A stretch of DNA of 64,000 nucleotides, taken from NCBI GenBank assembly GCA_947475465.1, contig CANJLK010000003.1, forward strand, positions 62,001 through 126,000, in the 5' to 3' direction. The notes beneath the pieces are model-generated. The model was not told where the DNA came from and did no database searches. It saw only the letters and a list, made by a program, of their open reading frames with translations. A program made the position numbers and the translations under genes. Below, one piece after another: positions 33,704 to 45,172 of the stretch. Every line of letters starts with the position of its first letter. Within the stretch, counting starts at the first letter, position 1. This DNA comes from Caulobacteraceae bacterium. GTDB lineage: Bacteria > Pseudomonadota > Alphaproteobacteria > Caulobacterales > Caulobacteraceae.

Positions 33704-34968
33704 TGCGGCAGAAGCGGTTCGATGAGGGCCATGGCCGCGTTCAGGGCCGCCCCCTGTCGGTCGGCGTAGGCCAGCGCCGCCTCGCCGATCCGCTTGCCGA
33801 TCCGGGGATTGGCCAGCAGGCCGCGGATGTGGCGGCTGAGGGCGGCGGTGTCGGCGGCGGCGATGGCGGCCCCGTCGGCGAACATCCGCGCATAGATGTC
33901 GGCGGCGTTGTGGACGTGGGGTCCGGTGACGATGGCCGCGCCCAGCCGGGCGGCCTCCATCGGATTGTGCCCGCCGATCCCAGGCGCGAAGCTGCCGCCC
34001 ATCACCACGGCGTCGGCCACCGCATAGGCGGCGCCCATCTCGCCCAGACTGTCGAGGACGAAGGCGGTGGTGTCGGCGGCTGGGGCCTTGCCCGTAGCGC
34101 GGCGGACAACCTTGAAGCCCGCACGCTGCAGGTCGGTGGCGACGGCCGGGCCGCGCTCAGGATGGCGCGGGGCGACAATCAGCAGGGTGTCATCGACCTT
34201 GGCCACACGAAACGCCTGGATGATCAGCGCCTCTTCGCCTGGATGAGTGCTCGCAGCCAGAACCACCTTGCGCCCGCCGCGCGCCCACCGAAGCGCGCCC
34301 AGCAGAGCCTGGTCGATCGGCGGCGGCGCGCCGGCCAGCTTGAGGTTGAGTTCTGGGCCCACCTGGGCCCCCAGGCCCCCGAGGCGTTCCGCGGTGGCCT
34401 CGTCCTGCGGCAGGACCAGATCGAAGGCCTCCAGCAGAGCCCGGGCCGAGGCCTTCGCCCGTGCCCAGCCGCCGGCGCTGCCGTCGGTCATCCGCGCTGA
34501 CAGCAAGGCCAGGCGCACCCCGCGCGCCTTGGCGCCCAACAGCAGGTTCGGCCAAAGCTCGCTCTCTACGAAAATGCCCGCGCCCGGCCGCCAGTGGTCC
34601 AGAAAGCCCGCCACGGCGCGCGGGCTGTCCACCGGCGCGAACTGGTGGATCACGCCTTCCGGCAGGCGTCTGGCAAGGATTTCGGCCGAGGTCAGGGTGC
34701 CGGACGTCACCAGCACGCCTAGGTCGGGCCGCAGGGTGCGCAGGGCGTCGATCACCGGCAGCAGGGAGAGGCTCTCGCCGACGCTGACTCCGTGCAGCCA
34801 GACCAGCGGACCTGGCGGACGCGGCACGCTGGGCTGCCCCAGGCGCTCGTTCAGGCGATGGGCGTATTCCTTGCCCTTGCGCGCCCGGCTCTGCAATAGG
34901 CCAGGCGCCAAGGGCTCGAGCAGGCCGGTCGCGGCGGCATAGAGCGCCAGCGGCAGGGGCCGTTTCAC
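33700..34968 (-). CDS. waaA: 3-deoxy-D-manno-octulosonic acid (Kdo) transferase
   Basis: 422 residues. It adds Kdo to lipid IVA at the inner membrane. The N-terminus has one hydrophobic segment; WLHGVSVGESLSLLP contains the catalytic Glu; FVESELWPNLL and GGHNPMEAARLG are GT30 signatures. Start GTG overlaps the CDF stop, and its own stop overlaps lpxK, so the three genes are translationally linked. Confidence 0.95.
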   Translation of the reverse strand: MKRPLPLALYAAATGLLEPLAPGLLQSRARKGKEYAHRLNERLGQPSVPRPPGPLVWLHGVSVGESLSLLPVIDALRTLRPDLGVLVTSGTLTSAEILARRLPEGVIHQFAPVDSPRAVAGFLDHWRPGAGIFVESELWPNLLLGAKARGVRLALLSARMTDGSAGGWARAKASARALLEAFDLVLPQDEATAERLGGLGAQVGPELNLKLAGAPPPIDQALLGALRWARGGRKVVLAASTHPGEEALIIQAFRVAKVDDTLLIVAPRHPERGPAVATDLQRAGFKVVRRATGKAPAADTTAFVLDSLGEMGAAYAVADAVVMGGSFAPGIGGHNPMEAARLGAAIVTGPHVHNAADIYARMFADGAAIAAADTAALSRHIRGLLANPRIGKRIGEAALAYADRQGAALNAAMALIEPLLPQ

Positions 34969-35939
34969 ACCACCTCGGCGGGGGCGAGGCGACAGGCCTG
35001 GGTGGCGTCGGTTTCCACCTGCAGGGTGGCGTGGCCGATGTTGAACCGGCTGGCCAGACCCTCGCAGGCCGCATGCAGGAAGTGGTCGCCGTCATCATTG
35101 GCTGGACGCTGGACGTGGGCGGTCAGGGCGGTCTCGGTGGTGCTCATGGCCCAGATGTGGAGGTCGTGGACCTCTTCGACCCCCGGCAGGCGGGCCAGCC
35201 ATTCGCGGACCGCCGCCACGTCGATGCCCGGAGGGGCCGCGTCGAGCGCCATGTTGACCGAGTCCCTGAGAAGGCCCCAGCCGCCGACGACAATCACCGC
35301 GGCGATTCCCAGGCCGAGCACGGGGTCGATCCATTGCAGACCGGTGAGGGCGATCAGCCCTGCGCCCACGACCACCGCCACGGAGACCGCTGCATCGCTG
35401 GCCATGTGCAGGAAGGCGCCGCGCACATTGAGGTCGCCCTGGCTGCCACGCATGAACATCAGGGCGGTGATGGTGTTGACGACCACGCCCAGCCCGGCGG
35501 TCAACATGACGAGGCGCGTCGAGATCGCCGCCGGTTCGGCAAGGCGGTGGACAGATTCGGTGATGATCGCGCCCACTGCCACCATCAGCAGGACGGCGTT
35601 GGCCAGGGAGGCCAGGATGGTGCCCTTGCGCAGGCCATAGGTCCGCCGCGGCGTGGGCGCGCGCTTGGCGAGCTTCACCGCGCCCCAGGCCAGAAGCAGG
35701 GCCAGCACATCGGACAGATTGTGGCCGGCGTCGGCCAGCAGGGCGAGCGAGTGGGTCCAGAAGCCGGCGGCGACCTCAGCGGCCACGAACAGACTGTTCA
35801 GCCCGACGCCGATCGCAAAGGCGCTGCCCATGTCCACGGGCGCATGGTGATGCCCATGCCCGTGGTCGTGACCATGTCCATGATCATGGCGGCCATGGTC
35901 ATCGTGGTCGTGGTCGTGATGATCGTGTGCGTGGGTCAT
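34965..35939 (-). CDS. CDF cation efflux transporter (ZitB/CzcD-like)
   Basis: 324 residues. A His/Asp-rich N-terminal tail of about 35 residues (many HDHGH repeats) can bind zinc; six membrane segments follow, with LLADAGHNLSDVLAL in TM2 and HMASDAAVS in TM5 providing the HxxxD/DxxxD transport site; a ferredoxin-like C-terminal domain closes it. It would export Zn2+ or a similar ion. Its insertion between the lipid A acyltransferase and waaA, with a four-base overlap to the latter, is unusual. ATG 35939 is used in preference to GTG 35957. Confidence 0.92.
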   Translation of the reverse strand: MTHAHDHHDHDHDDHGRHDHGHGHDHGHGHHHAPVDMGSAFAIGVGLNSLFVAAEVAAGFWTHSLALLADAGHNLSDVLALLLAWGAVKLAKRAPTPRRTYGLRKGTILASLANAVLLMVAVGAIITESVHRLAEPAAISTRLVMLTAGLGVVVNTITALMFMRGSQGDLNVRGAFLHMASDAAVSVAVVVGAGLIALTGLQWIDPVLGLGIAAVIVVGGWGLLRDSVNMALDAAPPGIDVAAVREWLARLPGVEEVHDLHIWAMSTTETALTAHVQRPANDDGDHFLHAACEGLASRFNIGHATLQVETDATQACRLAPAEVV

Positions 35940-35972
35940 CTGGAGCCTATGTCTCACCGCCCGGCGACCGGA

Positions 35973-36673
35973 TCAATGCGGCGTCCGACCGACCAGAGCC
36001 TCGGCGCGCCGTGTGGCGGAGCTGAGGCGCGCCGACCACTCCGCGGCCAGTTGGCCAATCATGACGTCGTCAGCGTCCTTCGGCACGAAAAGCGGCCCGT
36101 CCCAGACCACCGAGCCACGGCCGAAGGGCAGGGCGAACATCACCTTGTCCCAGGTCTTCGCCTGGCTGGCGGGATTGGCCGCTATGCCCATCAGAAAGAC
36201 CGGCTGACCGGACCGCCTGGCAATCTGAAGGGCGCCTTGGGCGATGACCTCATTCGGGCCGCGCGGTCCGTCCGGCGTGATCACCAGTGCGCCGCCGCCC
36301 GAGACCCAGGTCACAGCTTCGCGGATCGCGGCTACCGCCTGGCGGGCCTTGGCCGCGTCGCCTTTCTTAGCCGAGGAGATGCGGATCGCCGGAAATCCGG
36401 CCATCTCCAGAGCGGTGGCGATGAACTGACCGTCGGAGGAGGGCGAGACGAAGGCCCGGGTGCGCTTGCGCCACCATTGCGGCGCCGTGGCCAGGCAAAG
36501 GGGGACCCGGCCGTGCCAGAAGAGGGCGATGGCGCCGCTGTCGCCGGCCAGCACCGGCTCGACGCACTCCAGGTTTTCATGACGCCAGCGCACGGTCGCC
36601 AGGATCAGGCGGATGTAGGTCCCCAGCACCCAGCCGAGGAAGGCCTGCACCGCGTCGCTTCGCAGCAGTTTCT

Positions 36674-36677
<4 letters not shown>
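35973..36677 (-). CDS. DUF374 lysophospholipid-acyltransferase-family protein
   Basis: 234 residues. ALFWHGRVPL and VITPDGPRGPNEV are the two conserved blocks of the DUF374 branch of the LPLAT superfamily, replacing the usual HX4D box. A single hydrophobic N-terminal helix suggests membrane association. Position just after the MsbA-like gene (TTG start overlapping its stop) supports a role in lipid A or phospholipid acylation. Confidence 0.88.
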
Positions 36678-38473
<1,796 letters not shown>

Positions 38474-38557
38474 GGGCCTGGGGTCGTCCGATGCGGCGGG
38501 GAAGTCAAGCGGGGCGCCGCTTTCGCTCAGCCCCTGGAAGCCCTAGTTAAGGGCCCG

Positions 38558-39241
38558 ATGACTGCCGAACCAGCCCGCCCCGGATTCGATCTCGCCACGC
38601 CGGGCGGGCGCCTGCGGACCTATGCCGACTATCTGTGGAACGACCACGCCTACCTGCGGCTCGGCTTCCAGAACGCCCACTGGATCAGCGACGAGCTGGT
38701 TCGCACAAATCAGCCCTGGCCGCATCAACTGGCGGCCTGGAAGGCCAAGGGCGTCAGGACCATCGTCAATCTGCGGGGCGGATTCGACGCCAGTTTCCAT
38801 GCCCTGGAAAAGGACGCCTGCGCGCGTCTGGGCCTCGAAATGGTGGATTTCACTATCACCTCGCGCGAGGTGCCCAGCCGCGCCCGGGTCCTGGGCGCAA
38901 AGCGGCTGTTCGAGACGATCGCCTATCCGGCCCTCATGCACTGCAAGTCCGGCGCGGACCGGGCGGGCATCATGAGCGTGTTCTACATGCACTTCCGCAA
39001 GGGTCTGCCGATCCGCGAGGCCATGGACCAGCTGCACCTGCGCTACCTGCATATGCGCCAGGGCAAGACCGGCGTGCTGGACTACACCTTCGAGCGCTAC
39101 CTCGTGGAGGGCGAACCGGCGGGGATGTCGTTCCTCGAGTGGGTCGAAAGCGCGCTTTACGACCCGGACGGCATGAAGGCGGACTTCCGGTCCGGCAAGT
39201 TTGGCGGGTTCCTGACCGAGAGCCTGCTCAAGCGTGAGTGA
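38558..39241 (+). CDS. Tyrosine-phosphatase-like protein
   Basis: 227 residues. MHCKSGADRAG is the HCx5R active-site loop of Cys-dependent phosphatases; VRTIVNLRGG and the early Trp/Asp segments fit the dual-specificity group found in alphaproteobacteria. The substrate is unknown. ATG 38558 was picked because the open reading above it overlaps the msbA gene on the other strand. It is divergent from the lipid A operon by 84 bases. Confidence 0.85.
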   Translation: MTAEPARPGFDLATPGGRLRTYADYLWNDHAYLRLGFQNAHWISDELVRTNQPWPHQLAAWKAKGVRTIVNLRGGFDASFHALEKDACARLGLEMVDFTITSREVPSRARVLGAKRLFETIAYPALMHCKSGADRAGIMSVFYMHFRKGLPIREAMDQLHLRYLHMRQGKTGVLDYTFERYLVEGEPAGMSFLEWVESALYDPDGMKADFRSGKFGGFLTESLLKRE

Positions 39242-39298
39242 TCCGGCAAAAGTAACCTATGCGACAGACGACGCTTGGCGGGCGTGCGAGCGTTGCTG

Positions 39299-39523
39299 AT
39301 GGACGACGTCGAAATCATCGAATCTTCAGAGGACGCATTCACCCTTTTGGGCGTGCGGGCCGACGGCGTGGCCTCGGTGGTCGATCTCGTTCCGGCGGAA
39401 GGCCAGACCTTCGTGCGGTCCCGCGCCCAGTGGCTGCTTCGCGAGCACGCCAGCTGCGACACCGTCGAAGTGTGGCGGGGCGGCGCGCTGGTCGAACAGC
39501 TGGGGCGAAGCGAAGCCGGCTAG
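39299..39523 (+). CDS. Small conserved-looking acidic protein, function unknown
   Basis: 74 residues from ATG 39299, with upstream in-frame GTG 39284 and TTG 39275 as alternatives. The opening DDVEIIESSEDAF and following VDLVPAEGQTFV give an acidic, soluble protein with no recognised domain. Its stop overlaps that of DUF4170. Its codon pattern fits the neighbours, so I consider it real, but the ribosome-binding site is weak. Confidence 0.55.
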   Translation: MDDVEIIESSEDAFTLLGVRADGVASVVDLVPAEGQTFVRSRAQWLLREHASCDTVEVWRGGALVEQLGRSEAG

Positions 39524-39762
39524 TGTTCGTGGGGCTCGTCCGCTTCGGGGTCGAGCAGCTTGTGCGCGTGGATGATGAAATAGCGCATCAAGGCGTTGTC
39601 GACGGTGGACTGGGCCTTGCCGCGCCAGGCCTTCAGGGCCTCATTGTAATTGGGATAGGCGCCGACCAGGTCGACCTTTCGCGGGTCCTTGAATTCGGCC
39701 GGGCCCTCCAGGCTCTTCAGTTCACCGCCGATCACCAGGTGGAGCAACTGTCTGTCGGGCAT
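39520..39762 (-). CDS. DUF4170 protein
   Basis: 80 residues. LLHLVIGGELKSLEG and VGAYPNYNEALKAWRGKAQ match the small DUF4170 family, common in alphaproteobacteria next to pmbA. DNA/metal contacts and function are unknown. A His-rich tail (EPHEH) ends the protein. Confidence 0.85.
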   Translation of the reverse strand: MPDRQLLHLVIGGELKSLEGPAEFKDPRKVDLVGAYPNYNEALKAWRGKAQSTVDNALMRYFIIHAHKLLDPEADEPHEH

Positions 39763-39798
39763 GGGGAACCTTCCGGGCTAACCTTACGGGAGGCGATA

Positions 39799-39835
39799 GG
39801 CCGTGGCGGGGGCTGGATCAAGCTGAGCCACGGCC
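39799..39835. other. Hairpin between pmbA and DUF4170
   Basis: GGCCGTGGC (39799-39807) and GCCACGGCC (39827-39835) form a perfect nine-base stem with a 19-base loop, seven bases after the pmbA stop. There is no T-run; it could stabilise the pmbA mRNA end or attenuate transcription into DUF4170. Confidence 0.5.
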
Positions 39836-39841
39836 TTGCGG

Positions 39842-41173
39842 CTATTTCCCCGCGATCGCCAGGGAATCGATCAGCAGGGACGGCGCGTTTGACGCCCCGC
39901 GGATCTCCAGGTCGGAGCCTGGGATCAGGCGCGAATAGATATCGACCAGGTTCCCGGCCACGGTGATCTCGCTCACCGGATAGGCGAATGCTCCGTCCTC
40001 GAACCAGAAGCCGGCGCAGCCCACCGACCAGTCGCCGGTGTTGCCGTTGAGCGAGGGCCCGAACATCGAGGTGACAACCAGGCCGGTCCTGGCGTCGGCC
40101 ATCAGTTCCGCCTGGGTCCGCGTTCCGGGTTCCAGGGTCATGTTGGACGGTCCGACGCCGGGCGGGCCGGCAAGGCCGCGCGAGGCGTGGCCTGTGGTTG
40201 TGAGCCCCAGCTGGCGTGCAGTCGAGGAATTCAGCAGCCAGGTGGTCAGTACCCCGTCGTCGATCACCCGGGTCAGGCCGTTCTCGACGCCCTCGTCATC
40301 GAAGGGCGAGGAGCCCAGGCCCCGCAGACGATGAGGATCGTCGGTCAGTTTGATCCCGTTGGCGAACACCGGCTTGCCGAGCTTGTCCTTCAGGAAGGAG
40401 GTCCCCCGCGCGATCGAGGCGCCGGAAATCGCGCCCACCAGGGGCGACAGCACCGAGGCGGCCAGCCGGTTCTCGAAGATCACGGGGGCGATGGTCGAGG
40501 CGATCTTGCGGGCCCCAAGCCGTGCGGCGGCGCGCCGTCCGGCCTCGGCGCCGATGGCCTCGGCGGTGGGCAGGTCGGCCTCCCAGCGGACGGAGCGGCC
40601 GTCGTATCCGGTTTCCATGCCGCCCTCGTCCTCGGCGATCGCAGAGGCCGCGATGGAGAAGCCGGAGGCGCGGTGCAGGCCCGTGAATCCGCCGCTGGTC
40701 ACGATCCGCCACTGGGACGCCGCCCAGGATCCGGAGCCGCCATCGGAATTGGATACCCGCGGCACGGCGCGGGCCGCATCCTCAGCCGCCCTGGCCCGGG
40801 CTTCGAGGGCCTCAGGCGTCGGCTCGCTGGGATCGAAGAGGTCGAGATCCTTCAGAGGTCCCTTTGCCAGGCGGTCGGGATCGGCGAGTCCGGCATAGGG
40901 GTCTTCCGGCGCCAGGCGGGCCATGGCCACGACCCGCTCCACCAGCTTGGCGCGGGCTTCCTTGCTGACGTCGGAGCCGGAGACGGTGGCCTGACGCTTG
41001 CCGACGAAGACGCGCAGACCCAGGTCGCGGCTTTCCTCGCGCTCGACTTCCTCAAGCTTGCCCTCGCGGACGTTGATCGAAAGCGCCCTGCGTTCGGCGC
41101 TGACCGCCTCGGCCGCATCGGCGCCGGCGGCCAGGGCCGCGGCGACCACGTCGTTCAGAAGGTTCTCATCCAT
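39842..41173 (-). CDS. pmbA: TldE/PmbA metallopeptidase subunit
   Basis: 443 residues, the family length. SVREGKLEEVE-like strands at the N-terminus (INVREGKLEEVE) and GNTGDWSVGCAGFWFEDG near the end are PmbA signatures. TldD and TldE/PmbA form a peptidase that matures modified peptides; TldE lacks the zinc HExxxH motif, and none is seen here. tldD is not in the window. Confidence 0.95.
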   Translation of the reverse strand: MDENLLNDVVAAALAAGADAAEAVSAERRALSINVREGKLEEVEREESRDLGLRVFVGKRQATVSGSDVSKEARAKLVERVVAMARLAPEDPYAGLADPDRLAKGPLKDLDLFDPSEPTPEALEARARAAEDAARAVPRVSNSDGGSGSWAASQWRIVTSGGFTGLHRASGFSIAASAIAEDEGGMETGYDGRSVRWEADLPTAEAIGAEAGRRAAARLGARKIASTIAPVIFENRLAASVLSPLVGAISGASIARGTSFLKDKLGKPVFANGIKLTDDPHRLRGLGSSPFDDEGVENGLTRVIDDGVLTTWLLNSSTARQLGLTTTGHASRGLAGPPGVGPSNMTLEPGTRTQAELMADARTGLVVTSMFGPSLNGNTGDWSVGCAGFWFEDGAFAYPVSEITVAGNLVDIYSRLIPGSDLEIRGASNAPSLLIDSLAIAGK

Positions 41174-41218
41174 GGGTGGGATATGGCCGACCGGCTCGCC
41201 CGGGACAAGCGAGGCGGC

Positions 41219-41620
41219 TCAAGGAATGGCGTAGAAGAGCAGCGCCACGGCCCCCACGATATAGGCCAGCCAGGTCAGGATAACCCCGGCCGAGCGGGGC
41301 AGGGAGGCCCCGCCGCTGCGGGACAGCCCCACGGCATGGCTGATCCGCCCGGCCAGAAGCATCAGGCCCAGCGCGTGAATGACCATCGGCGCGGCCCCGG
41401 CCAGGGCCAGGACGGCGATGGCGATCAGCCCGGCCGGCACATACTCGGTGGCGTTGCCGAAGGCGCGGATGGCGTGGGTGAGCGCCGCGACGTCGCCGTC
41501 GCCCAGCACCACCCGGTGTTTCTGCCGCTGGCGCACCACCAGCAGGGACAGCACCAGCAGCAGGATCAGATGCAGGCCGACCCAAAGGGCGGCGGCGTGG
41601 GCGGCAGGGGCGGTGTCCAC
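41219..41620 (-). CDS. MAPEG-family membrane protein
   Basis: 133 residues with four membrane helices. VRQRQKHRVVLGDGD and HAIRAFGNATEYVP match the glutathione-binding Arg/Glu/Asn segments of MAPEG proteins. GTG 41620 is supported by GGAG seven bases upstream, embedded in the end of ubiD; the frame extends further up but would overlap it. It may detoxify lipid peroxides with glutathione. Confidence 0.85.
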   Translation of the reverse strand: MDTAPAAHAAALWVGLHLILLLVLSLLVVRQRQKHRVVLGDGDVAALTHAIRAFGNATEYVPAGLIAIAVLALAGAAPMVIHALGLMLLAGRISHAVGLSRSGGASLPRSAGVILTWLAYIVGAVALLFYAIP

Positions 41621-41624
41621 GGGT

Positions 41625-43151
41625 CTACTCCACGGGCCTGCCGTCGCCGGGTAGGCCAAGGGTGGCCCATTTGGCGGTGATGGTGTCGATGGTGGCCCGG
41701 TCCATGCCCAGCTTCTTGCCCCAATCGCGATGGGTCTCGGGTTCCCACTTGTCGGTGGCGTCGAGGCCGATCTTGGAGCCCAGGCCGCTCTGTGGGCTGG
41801 CGAAGTCCAGGTAGTCGATGGGGGTGTTCTCGATGACCGTCATGTCCCGGGCCGGGTCCATGCGAGTGGAGATCGCCCACATGACGTCCTTCCAGTCCCG
41901 GGCGTTTATGTCGTCGTCCACGACGATCACCCACTTGGTGTACATGAACTGCCGAAGGTAGCTCCAGACGCCCATCATCACCCGCTTGGCGTGACCGGCG
42001 TAGGCCTTCTTCATGGAGACCACGGCGATCCGGTAGGAACAGCCCTCGGGCGGCAGCCAGAAGTCGACGATCTCCGGGAACTGCTGGCGCAGGAGCGGGA
42101 TGAAGACCTCATTCAGCGCTTCGCCCAGTACGCTGGGTTCGTCCGGCGGGCGGCCGGTGAAGGTGGTCAGGTAGATGGGGTCGCGGCGCATGGTGATGGC
42201 GCTGACCTGGAAGATCGGGAACTTTTCGACCGAGTTGTAATAGCCGGTGTGATCGCCGTAGGGACCCTCATCGGCGTAGTCGTCCAGGAGGACGTGGCCC
42301 TCGATGACGATCTCGGCGTTGGCGGGGACCATCAGGGGGACAGTCTTGGCCGGGACCAGCTCCAGCTTGGCGCCGCGCATCAGGCCGGCGAACTGGTATT
42401 CGGACAGGGTGTCGGGGACGGGCGTGACGGCGGCCAGGATCGTGCCCGGATCGGCGCCGATCACCGCGCAAGCGGGCAGGGGCTCGCGGCGGCCTTCCGC
42501 CTTCCAGCGGCGGTGGTGCTGGGCGCCGCCCCGGTGGGCCAGCCAGCGCATGACGGTGCGCGTCTTGTCCAGCACCTGCATGCGGTAGATGCCGAGGTTG
42601 TAGTCGTCCTCGCGGCTCTGTGACGGCCCCTTGGTGACCACCAGCGGCCAGGTGATCAGGGGGGCGGGTTCGCCCGGCCAGCAGGTCTGGATGGGCAGCT
42701 TCGAAAGGTCGATCTGGTCGCCGGTCCAGACCACCTCCTGCACCTTGCCGGTCTTCTGGACCTTCGGGCGCATGGCCATGACTGTCTTGGCCAGGGGCAG
42801 CATGTCGAAGGCGTCCTTCAGGCCGCGGGGCGGTTCGGGCGCGCGCAAGAAGGCCAGGAGTTCGCCCACCTCTCGCAGGTCGGCGGCGGTCTCGCGCTCG
42901 CGGCCCTCCAGCGTCACGCCCATGGCCACCCGCTTCACGGTGCCGAACAGGTTGACCAGGCAGGGCATGGCCGAGATTTCGCCGTCGGCGCGGATCGGTT
43001 TTTCGAAGAGCACCGCCGGACCGCCCACGGCCAGCAGGCGCCGCGCGATCTCGGTCATCTCCAGAACGGTGGAGACGGGCTCGGTGACGCGCACGAGTTC
43101 CCCCGCCGCCTCGAGCCTGCCCAGGAACTCCCGCATCGACCGGTACGCCAT
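41625..43151 (-). CDS. ubiD: UbiD decarboxylase (ubiquinone pathway)
   Basis: 508 residues. It removes CO2 from the polyprenyl-4-hydroxybenzoate ring using prenylated [22 protein letters not shown] and [17 protein letters not shown], the latter rich in catalytic acids, are hallmark segments. Two adjacent ATGs follow GGAGGG; 43151 has the better spacing. ubiA, the preceding prenylation step, is also in the window at 49296. The flavin prenyltransferase ubiX is not. Confidence 0.94.
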   Translation of the reverse strand: MAYRSMREFLGRLEAAGELVRVTEPVSTVLEMTEIARRLLAVGGPAVLFEKPIRADGEISAMPCLVNLFGTVKRVAMGVTLEGRERETAADLREVGELLAFLRAPEPPRGLKDAFDMLPLAKTVMAMRPKVQKTGKVQEVVWTGDQIDLSKLPIQTCWPGEPAPLITWPLVVTKGPSQSREDDYNLGIYRMQVLDKTRTVMRWLAHRGGAQHHRRWKAEGRREPLPACAVIGADPGTILAAVTPVPDTLSEYQFAGLMRGAKLELVPAKTVPLMVPANAEIVIEGHVLLDDYADEGPYGDHTGYYNSVEKFPIFQVSAITMRRDPIYLTTFTGRPPDEPSVLGEALNEVFIPLLRQQFPEIVDFWLPPEGCSYRIAVVSMKKAYAGHAKRVMMGVWSYLRQFMYTKWVIVVDDDINARDWKDVMWAISTRMDPARDMTVIENTPIDYLDFASPQSGLGSKIGLDATDKWEPETHRDWGKKLGMDRATIDTITAKWATLGLPGDGRPVE

Positions 43152-43199
43152 CATCCCTCCGCTAACCGGCGGCAGCTAGAGCATTTTCCGCCCGCGCCG

Positions 43200-43577
43200 T
43201 CATCCGCCATAGGGACGGGTGATGATCTCCAGGAGATGGCCGTCGGGGTCGGGAAAATAGACGCCCCGGCCGCCGTCGTTGTGATTGATCTCGCCCGGCC
43301 GGGTGCGGGCCGGGTCGGCCCAGTAGTCCAGGCCCTGGGCCTGGATGCGGCCGAAGATGGCGTCGAACTCGGGCTCGCTGACCAGGAAGGCGTAGTGCTG
43401 GGTCACCACCTTGTCGCCCTCCTCGCTGAAGTCGAGGGAGACGCCGTTGTCCAGGTCGACAACCAGAAAATGGGCGAAGCGGGTCGGCCCTGGCCGGCCC
43501 AGGATCTCGGCGAGGAACGTGGCGGAGCGCTGCTTGTCGCGGCACCAGATGATGGTGTGGTTGAGTTGCACGGTCAT
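43200..43577 (-). CDS. VOC-family protein (glyoxalase fold)
   Basis: 125 residues with the paired beta-alpha-beta-beta-beta modules; HTIIWCRDKQRSATFLAEILG opens it and GVYFPDPDGHLLEIITRPYG closes it with the metal-ligand Glu. Likely a dioxygenase or glyoxalase relative; no substrate can be given. AGGA six bases upstream supports ATG 43577. Confidence 0.88.
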   Translation of the reverse strand: MTVQLNHTIIWCRDKQRSATFLAEILGRPGPTRFAHFLVVDLDNGVSLDFSEEGDKVVTQHYAFLVSEPEFDAIFGRIQAQGLDYWADPARTRPGEINHNDGGRGVYFPDPDGHLLEIITRPYGG

Positions 43578-43654
43578 GGTCTGTCCTTTCCGCCCCACGC
43601 CAGTCGTACGAGTGCGGGGCTACCCTGTCACGCCTGGCGCGCTAAGATCGCCGG

Positions 43655-44203
43655 ATGACACACCCCGCCGCCGCTCTCGTCGCCCTCACCCTGGCCCTCG
43701 CCGCCGCCCCGGCCCACGCGGCGCAGGCGCCGGAGCCTGCAAAGCCTGTCGATACGGCGACCTTCTTCACCGGCCGCTGGTACGAGATCGGCCGCAATCC
43801 GCAGAAGCTCACCGACGGATGCGTCGCCGGAACCACCGACTATGTGCCCGACGGCAAGGGCGGCATCACCGACAAGGACGCCTGTCACGACAAGACGCCG
43901 GCCGGCAGGGAGAAGGTGATCGGCGGGCCGCTGACCATCCTCAACCCGGGCCTGAACAACAAGATCCGGGTCACCTACCTGCTGTTCGGAGTGGTGCCGA
44001 TCGCCCGCACCTACTGGATTCTCGACCATGGCGAGGGCTGGTTCATCCAGGCCGACCCGAGCTTGGAGAACATCAACCTCTACACCCGCGAGCCGCGCCC
44101 CTCGGCCGCGCAGGTGGCCGACCTCACTGCCAGGGCCAAGGCCTTCGGCTACGACCCGGCCAAGCTGGAGTTCCCCGAGATGTTCCCGGTGGGGCAGCGC
44201 TAG
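43655..44203 (+). CDS. Secreted lipocalin
   Basis: 182 residues. A signal peptide ends in APAHA-AQ (about residue 22). GRWYEIGRNPQK carries the lipocalin GxW motif, and DYVPDGKGGITDKDAC and YWILDHGEGWFIQ fit Blc-like strands. It lacks the lipobox of bacterial Blc, so it should be a soluble periplasmic carrier of fatty acids or lysolipids. Confidence 0.88.
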   Translation: MTHPAAALVALTLALAAAPAHAAQAPEPAKPVDTATFFTGRWYEIGRNPQKLTDGCVAGTTDYVPDGKGGITDKDACHDKTPAGREKVIGGPLTILNPGLNNKIRVTYLLFGVVPIARTYWILDHGEGWFIQADPSLENINLYTREPRPSAAQVADLTARAKAFGYDPAKLEFPEMFPVGQR

Positions 44204-44544
44204 GCGTTCGCCGCTTCCCAGGCCTTGACGGCCGTCTTCTTGGCGACCTTCCGAAAGCGGCGTTCCAGGAAGTTGCGGAACGATCCGGGGTGCAGGGTTT
44301 CGATGCGGGCCAGGACGGACGGGTAATCCTTGTAGTGGGGCGTAATGTGGAAGGTGCCGGGCTCTGCCTCCATCAGCATTTCGCGCTCGTCGAAGCCGAC
44401 ATCCACGATCACCACCGACTGGTCGTCGCGGCGCAAGCGGGTGAAGAACTTGCCGTTCAGCTTGTAGGCGGGCGAGCCATAGCTCATCGCCTTCTCCACG
44501 CCGGGAAAGGCCATGACGATGGCGTCCATCTCTTCGGGGGTCAT
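44200..44544 (-). CDS. MmcQ/YjbR-family protein
   Basis: 114 residues. PGVEKAMSYGSPAYKLNGKFFTRL is typical of the MmcQ/YjbR fold, a small double-wing DNA-binding-like domain of unknown role. Start overlaps the stop of the YdeI-family gene (ATGA), and the stop overlaps that of the convergent lipocalin gene. Confidence 0.85.
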   Translation of the reverse strand: MTPEEMDAIVMAFPGVEKAMSYGSPAYKLNGKFFTRLRRDDQSVVIVDVGFDEREMLMEAEPGTFHITPHYKDYPSVLARIETLHPGSFRNFLERRFRKVAKKTAVKAWEAANA

Positions 44545-45137
44545 CGGGCGGGCCGCTTGTCGATCTGGGTTGGGCTCATCAGCTTGAGGCCTTGAGCCGA
44601 GGCGTCAATCAGGATCGCCAGGCGCCGCGCGCGGGCCTCGGGGATCTTGGCGCTGACCACCCGGTGGATGGCGACCTTGCGGTAGCCGGGGGGGAAGGCC
44701 AACCAGGCGGCCCAGGCCGCGACATTGGCCTCGAACGCCGCGATCTCGGCCGGCGCAAAGACCTGCAGGGGCCGCTCGTGGCTGTAGAGGCGGGTGCGGT
44801 CCTTGCCGATTTCCCAGGCCGCGCGGCCGGCCGGGAAGACGCGTCCCTCGGCTTCCAGCTCGGCGAAACGCTTGAGGTTCACTTGGCTCCAGATGCCGCC
44901 CGGTTTGCGCCGCGTGAAGCGGATGCGGTAGGCCTCGTCGTCGATCCGGTGGCGCACCGCGTCGATCCAGCCGAAGCACAGGGCCTCGTCGACGCTCTGG
45001 GACCACGTGATCGAAGCCTTGCCTGAGCCGACCTTCCAGAAACCCACCGAGAGCTCCGTGGCGGTGGCGTGGTTCGCCGTCAGCCAGTCGCGCCAGGCCT
45101 GCGGTGTTTCGAAGAAGTTGGGGCCAGCGGTGGTCAT
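44541..45137 (-). CDS. YdeI/OmpD-associated-family protein
   Basis: 198 residues. ITWSQSVDEALCFGWIDAVR is the family hallmark, followed by RIRFTRRKPGGIWSQVN. The biochemical role is unknown. ATG 45137 has GAGGCG just ahead; the upstream in-frame residues overlap the divergent DUF2236 region. Coupled to the YjbR gene. Confidence 0.88.
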   Translation of the reverse strand: MTTAGPNFFETPQAWRDWLTANHATATELSVGFWKVGSGKASITWSQSVDEALCFGWIDAVRHRIDDEAYRIRFTRRKPGGIWSQVNLKRFAELEAEGRVFPAGRAAWEIGKDRTRLYSHERPLQVFAPAEIAAFEANVAAWAAWLAFPPGYRKVAIHRVVSAKIPEARARRLAILIDASAQGLKLMSPTQIDKRPAR

Positions 45138-45172
45138 TCGCCTCGGGATAGGCGAGATTGGCGGCAAGCTCC

